A stretch of 64,000 nucleotides of DNA from an uncultured Eubacteriales bacterium. GTDB taxonomy: Bacteria > Bacillota > Clostridia > Oscillospirales > Acutalibacteraceae. A program made the position numbers and the translations under genes. The first letter of the stretch is position 1, and each line of letters opens with the position of its first letter. This document shows positions 62,753 to 64,000 of the stretch, piece by piece. The stretch covers positions 62,001 to 126,000 of the forward strand of contig ONDU01000001.1 of assembly GCA_900316615.1 (NCBI GenBank), read 5' to 3'. Below the pieces are notes generated by a model that did not search any database, had not been told where the DNA came from, and saw only the letters and a list, made by a program, of their open reading frames with translations.

Positions 62753-63301
62753 GTGAAGAAAAATGCTTCAAATTTTTTAAAGCTCGTATTTGCAGGATTA
62801 TCGGCGGCTTTGGTATGTATGTCTACAATATTGTTTGTAGTTCCTCTTCCTACGGGAGGATATGTAAACCTTGGCGACTGCTTCGTAATTTTATCAGGTT
62901 ATATGCTCGGCCCTGTATACGGAGCTTTAGCCGCAGGTATAGGCTCGGCTCTGTCTGATATATTCTTAGGTTTCGGAATATACGCACCTGCTACCTTTAT
63001 TATAAAAGGGCTTATGGCAGTTACAGCATATTTCATTACGCTGCTTGCACGCAAAAAAACATCTCCGCTCAAAATTTTAAATGCAGCTTCAGCGTCCGTT
63101 GCTGCCGAGGCTGTTATGCTTTCCGGATATTTTTTGTTTGAACTGGTTATATACGGCTATGCAGGAGCTTTTGCTGATTTGCTCGGAAATACGATACAAG
63201 CACTGTTTGCTGTTGCCTCTTACGTTGCGGTATATTCGTTTATGCTCGAATCAAAGCTTTTCGATTATGCAGATAATATCATAAATAAAAATGGTGTGTG
63301 A
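62753..63301 (+). CDS. ECF transporter S component
   Basis: A 182-residue membrane protein with about six helices. It resembles ECF substrate-binding S components (PF07155-like): A-A-L-V-C-M-S-T, Y-V-N-L-G-D-C-F-V-I-L-S-G-Y, G-P-V-Y-G-A-L-A-A-G-I-G-S-A-L-S-D. It would bring a vitamin or similar small molecule to a shared EcfAAT module encoded elsewhere. The start is GTG 62753 with GGAGG 8 nt upstream. The substrate cannot be deduced. Confidence 0.82.
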   Translation: MKKNASNFLKLVFAGLSAALVCMSTILFVVPLPTGGYVNLGDCFVILSGYMLGPVYGALAAGIGSALSDIFLGFGIYAPATFIIKGLMAVTAYFITLLARKKTSPLKILNAASASVAAEAVMLSGYFLFELVIYGYAGAFADLLGNTIQALFAVASYVAVYSFMLESKLFDYADNIINKNGV

Positions 63302-63324
63302 GACAGCTTGTCTTACACACCATT
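63290..63324 (+). terminator. Terminator of the ECF gene
   Basis: AATGGTGTGTGAGACA pairs with TGTCTTACACACCATT (one G-U pair), followed by TCTTCTT. The stem overlaps the last codons of the gene. Confidence 0.75.
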
Positions 63325-63367
63325 TCTTCTTAAAAATTTGTACGTTAAAATTTAATTCTTTTTTATA

Positions 63368-63396
63368 TTGCAATTCGGACAATATTAAGTTATAAT
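63368..63396 (+). promoter_or_regulatory. Promoter of recA
   Basis: TTGCAA (63368-63373), 17 bp, TATAAT (63391-63396). No GAAC-N4-GTTC-type LexA box is seen within the interval. Confidence 0.65.
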
Positions 63397-63429
63397 ATAT
63401 AAAACAAATTTTCGTTTCAGGAGGATATT

Positions 63430-64000
63430 ATGGCTAAGGAAACAAAAGCAAAAGATTTGAAGATAAAATTAAACCAAAGCTCTGAGGAAAGAGCAAAGGC
63501 TCTGGAAACAGCCATAAGCCAGATTGAAAAGCAGTTCGGTAAAGGTGCTGTTATGCGTCTTGGTCAAAATCAGGCTATGAACGTAGGCTGTGTTCCCACA
63601 GGCTCGCTTACGCTCGACCTTGCTTTGGGTATAGGAGGACTTCCCAAGGGAAGAATTATTGAAATATACGGACCCGAATCATCAGGAAAAACAACTCTGG
63701 CACTGCACTGTATCGCAGAGGGTCAGAAGATGAACGGAAATGTCGCATTTATAGACGTTGAACATGCTCTTGACCCTGTATACGCAAAGGCTCTCGGTGT
63801 TAACGTAGACGATTTGCTCGTTTCTCAGCCTGATACGGGTGAACAGGCGTTGGAAATTGCAGAGGCTCTTATACGTTCGGGTGCTATTGATGTAATAGTT
63901 GTGGACTCCGTTGCAGCTCTCGTACCAAAAGCAGAGATAGACGGCGATATGGGCGATTCTCATGTTGGCTTGCATGCAAGACTTATGTCGCAGGCTCTGA
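63430..64000 (+). CDS. recA: Recombinase RecA (truncated by window end)
   Basis: The first 190 residues of RecA, the ATP-dependent strand-exchange protein. Present are [14 protein letters not shown], the Walker A loop [19 protein letters not shown], and Walker [13 protein letters not shown]. The gene is open to the window edge. AGGAGG precedes ATG 63430. Confidence 0.97.
   Translation, partial: MAKETKAKDLKIKLNQSSEERAKALETAISQIEKQFGKGAVMRLGQNQAMNVGCVPTGSLTLDLALGIGGLPKGRIIEIYGPESSGKTTLALHCIAEGQKMNGNVAFIDVEHALDPVYAKALGVNVDDLLVSQPDTGEQALEIAEALIRSGAIDVIVVDSVAALVPKAEIDGDMGDSHVGLHARLMSQAL

Noticed and set aside
63330..63429. LexA/SOS box before recA
   Set aside because: No GAAC-N4-GTTC or CGAAC...GTTCG palindrome could be found in the interval, only a sigma-A-type promoter.

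Overview
The window looks like a chromosomal segment of a low-to-moderate GC anaerobic clostridium, most probably a Ruminococcus-like member of the Oscillospiraceae/Ruminococcaceae. This is inferred from gene content and style: purine-rich Shine-Dalgarno sites, frequent TTG/GTG starts, a V/A-type ATPase operon, CpsB/BY-kinase genes, a DUF4250 protein, and clostridial versions of the nusA-infB and division/cell-wall (dcw) clusters. No tRNA, rRNA, CRISPR array or prophage was seen.

Layout. 1-2.1 kb: end of an unknown gene, phosphofructokinase, a PH-domain protein and a tiny membrane protein. 2.2-5.3 kb, minus strand: a solitary Mrr-type restriction enzyme, then a CBS-domain membrane protein with a small CmpB-like membrane protein. 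5.5-11.8 kb: an exopolysaccharide-type tyrosine phosphorylation locus with a CpsB phosphatase and two single-chain BY-kinases carrying long Tyr-Gly tails, flanked by two membrane-anchored Ig-like proteins. 12-19.6 kb: recG, a D,D-carboxypeptidase, a GT2-TagF fusion and a membrane protein. 20-29 kb: a nine-gene V/A-type ATPase operon (H/G-like, C, I, K, F, E, A, B, D). 29.2-33.6 kb, minus strand: two zinc-ribbon proteins, one with an FHA domain, and a membrane protein. 33.9-39.5 kb: a 2H phosphoesterase-like gene, two secreted Big2-CAP paralogues and glutamate dehydrogenase. 40-50.2 kb: rimP-nusA-ylxR-ylxQ-infB, a restriction-modification pair, then rbfA-nrnA-truB, a patatin and DUF4250. 50.6-62.4 kb: dcw cluster mraZ-rsmH-ftsL-PBP-mraY-ftsW-murG-murA-ftsQ, without murC/D/E/F, ftsA or ftsZ. 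62.7-64 kb: an ECF transporter S component and the start of recA.

The most striking feature is a dispersed intergenic family, called family A here, with 13 copies of about 90-125 bp. Each has an outer stem, usually GGCGATTGCAG paired with CTGCAATCGCC, that encloses exactly three hairpins. In the best copies no nucleotide is left unpaired at the junction, so the element is a perfect four-way junction. Stem sequences differ between copies while pairing is kept. Several copies lie between genes that are probably co-transcribed. A second family, B (4 good copies and 1 remnant), consists of serial hairpins beginning AAAGTTTAGGTCAAGCC.

Other points: infB is split by a small frame-disrupting deletion exactly at an interdomain linker. 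A restriction-modification module interrupts the infB-rbfA order. One BY-kinase tail runs from basic (K/R-Y-G) through neutral (N-Y-G) to acidic (D-Y-G). A terminator-like hairpin sits in the rimP leader, and the two CAP paralogues share a promoter-proximal A/T motif.
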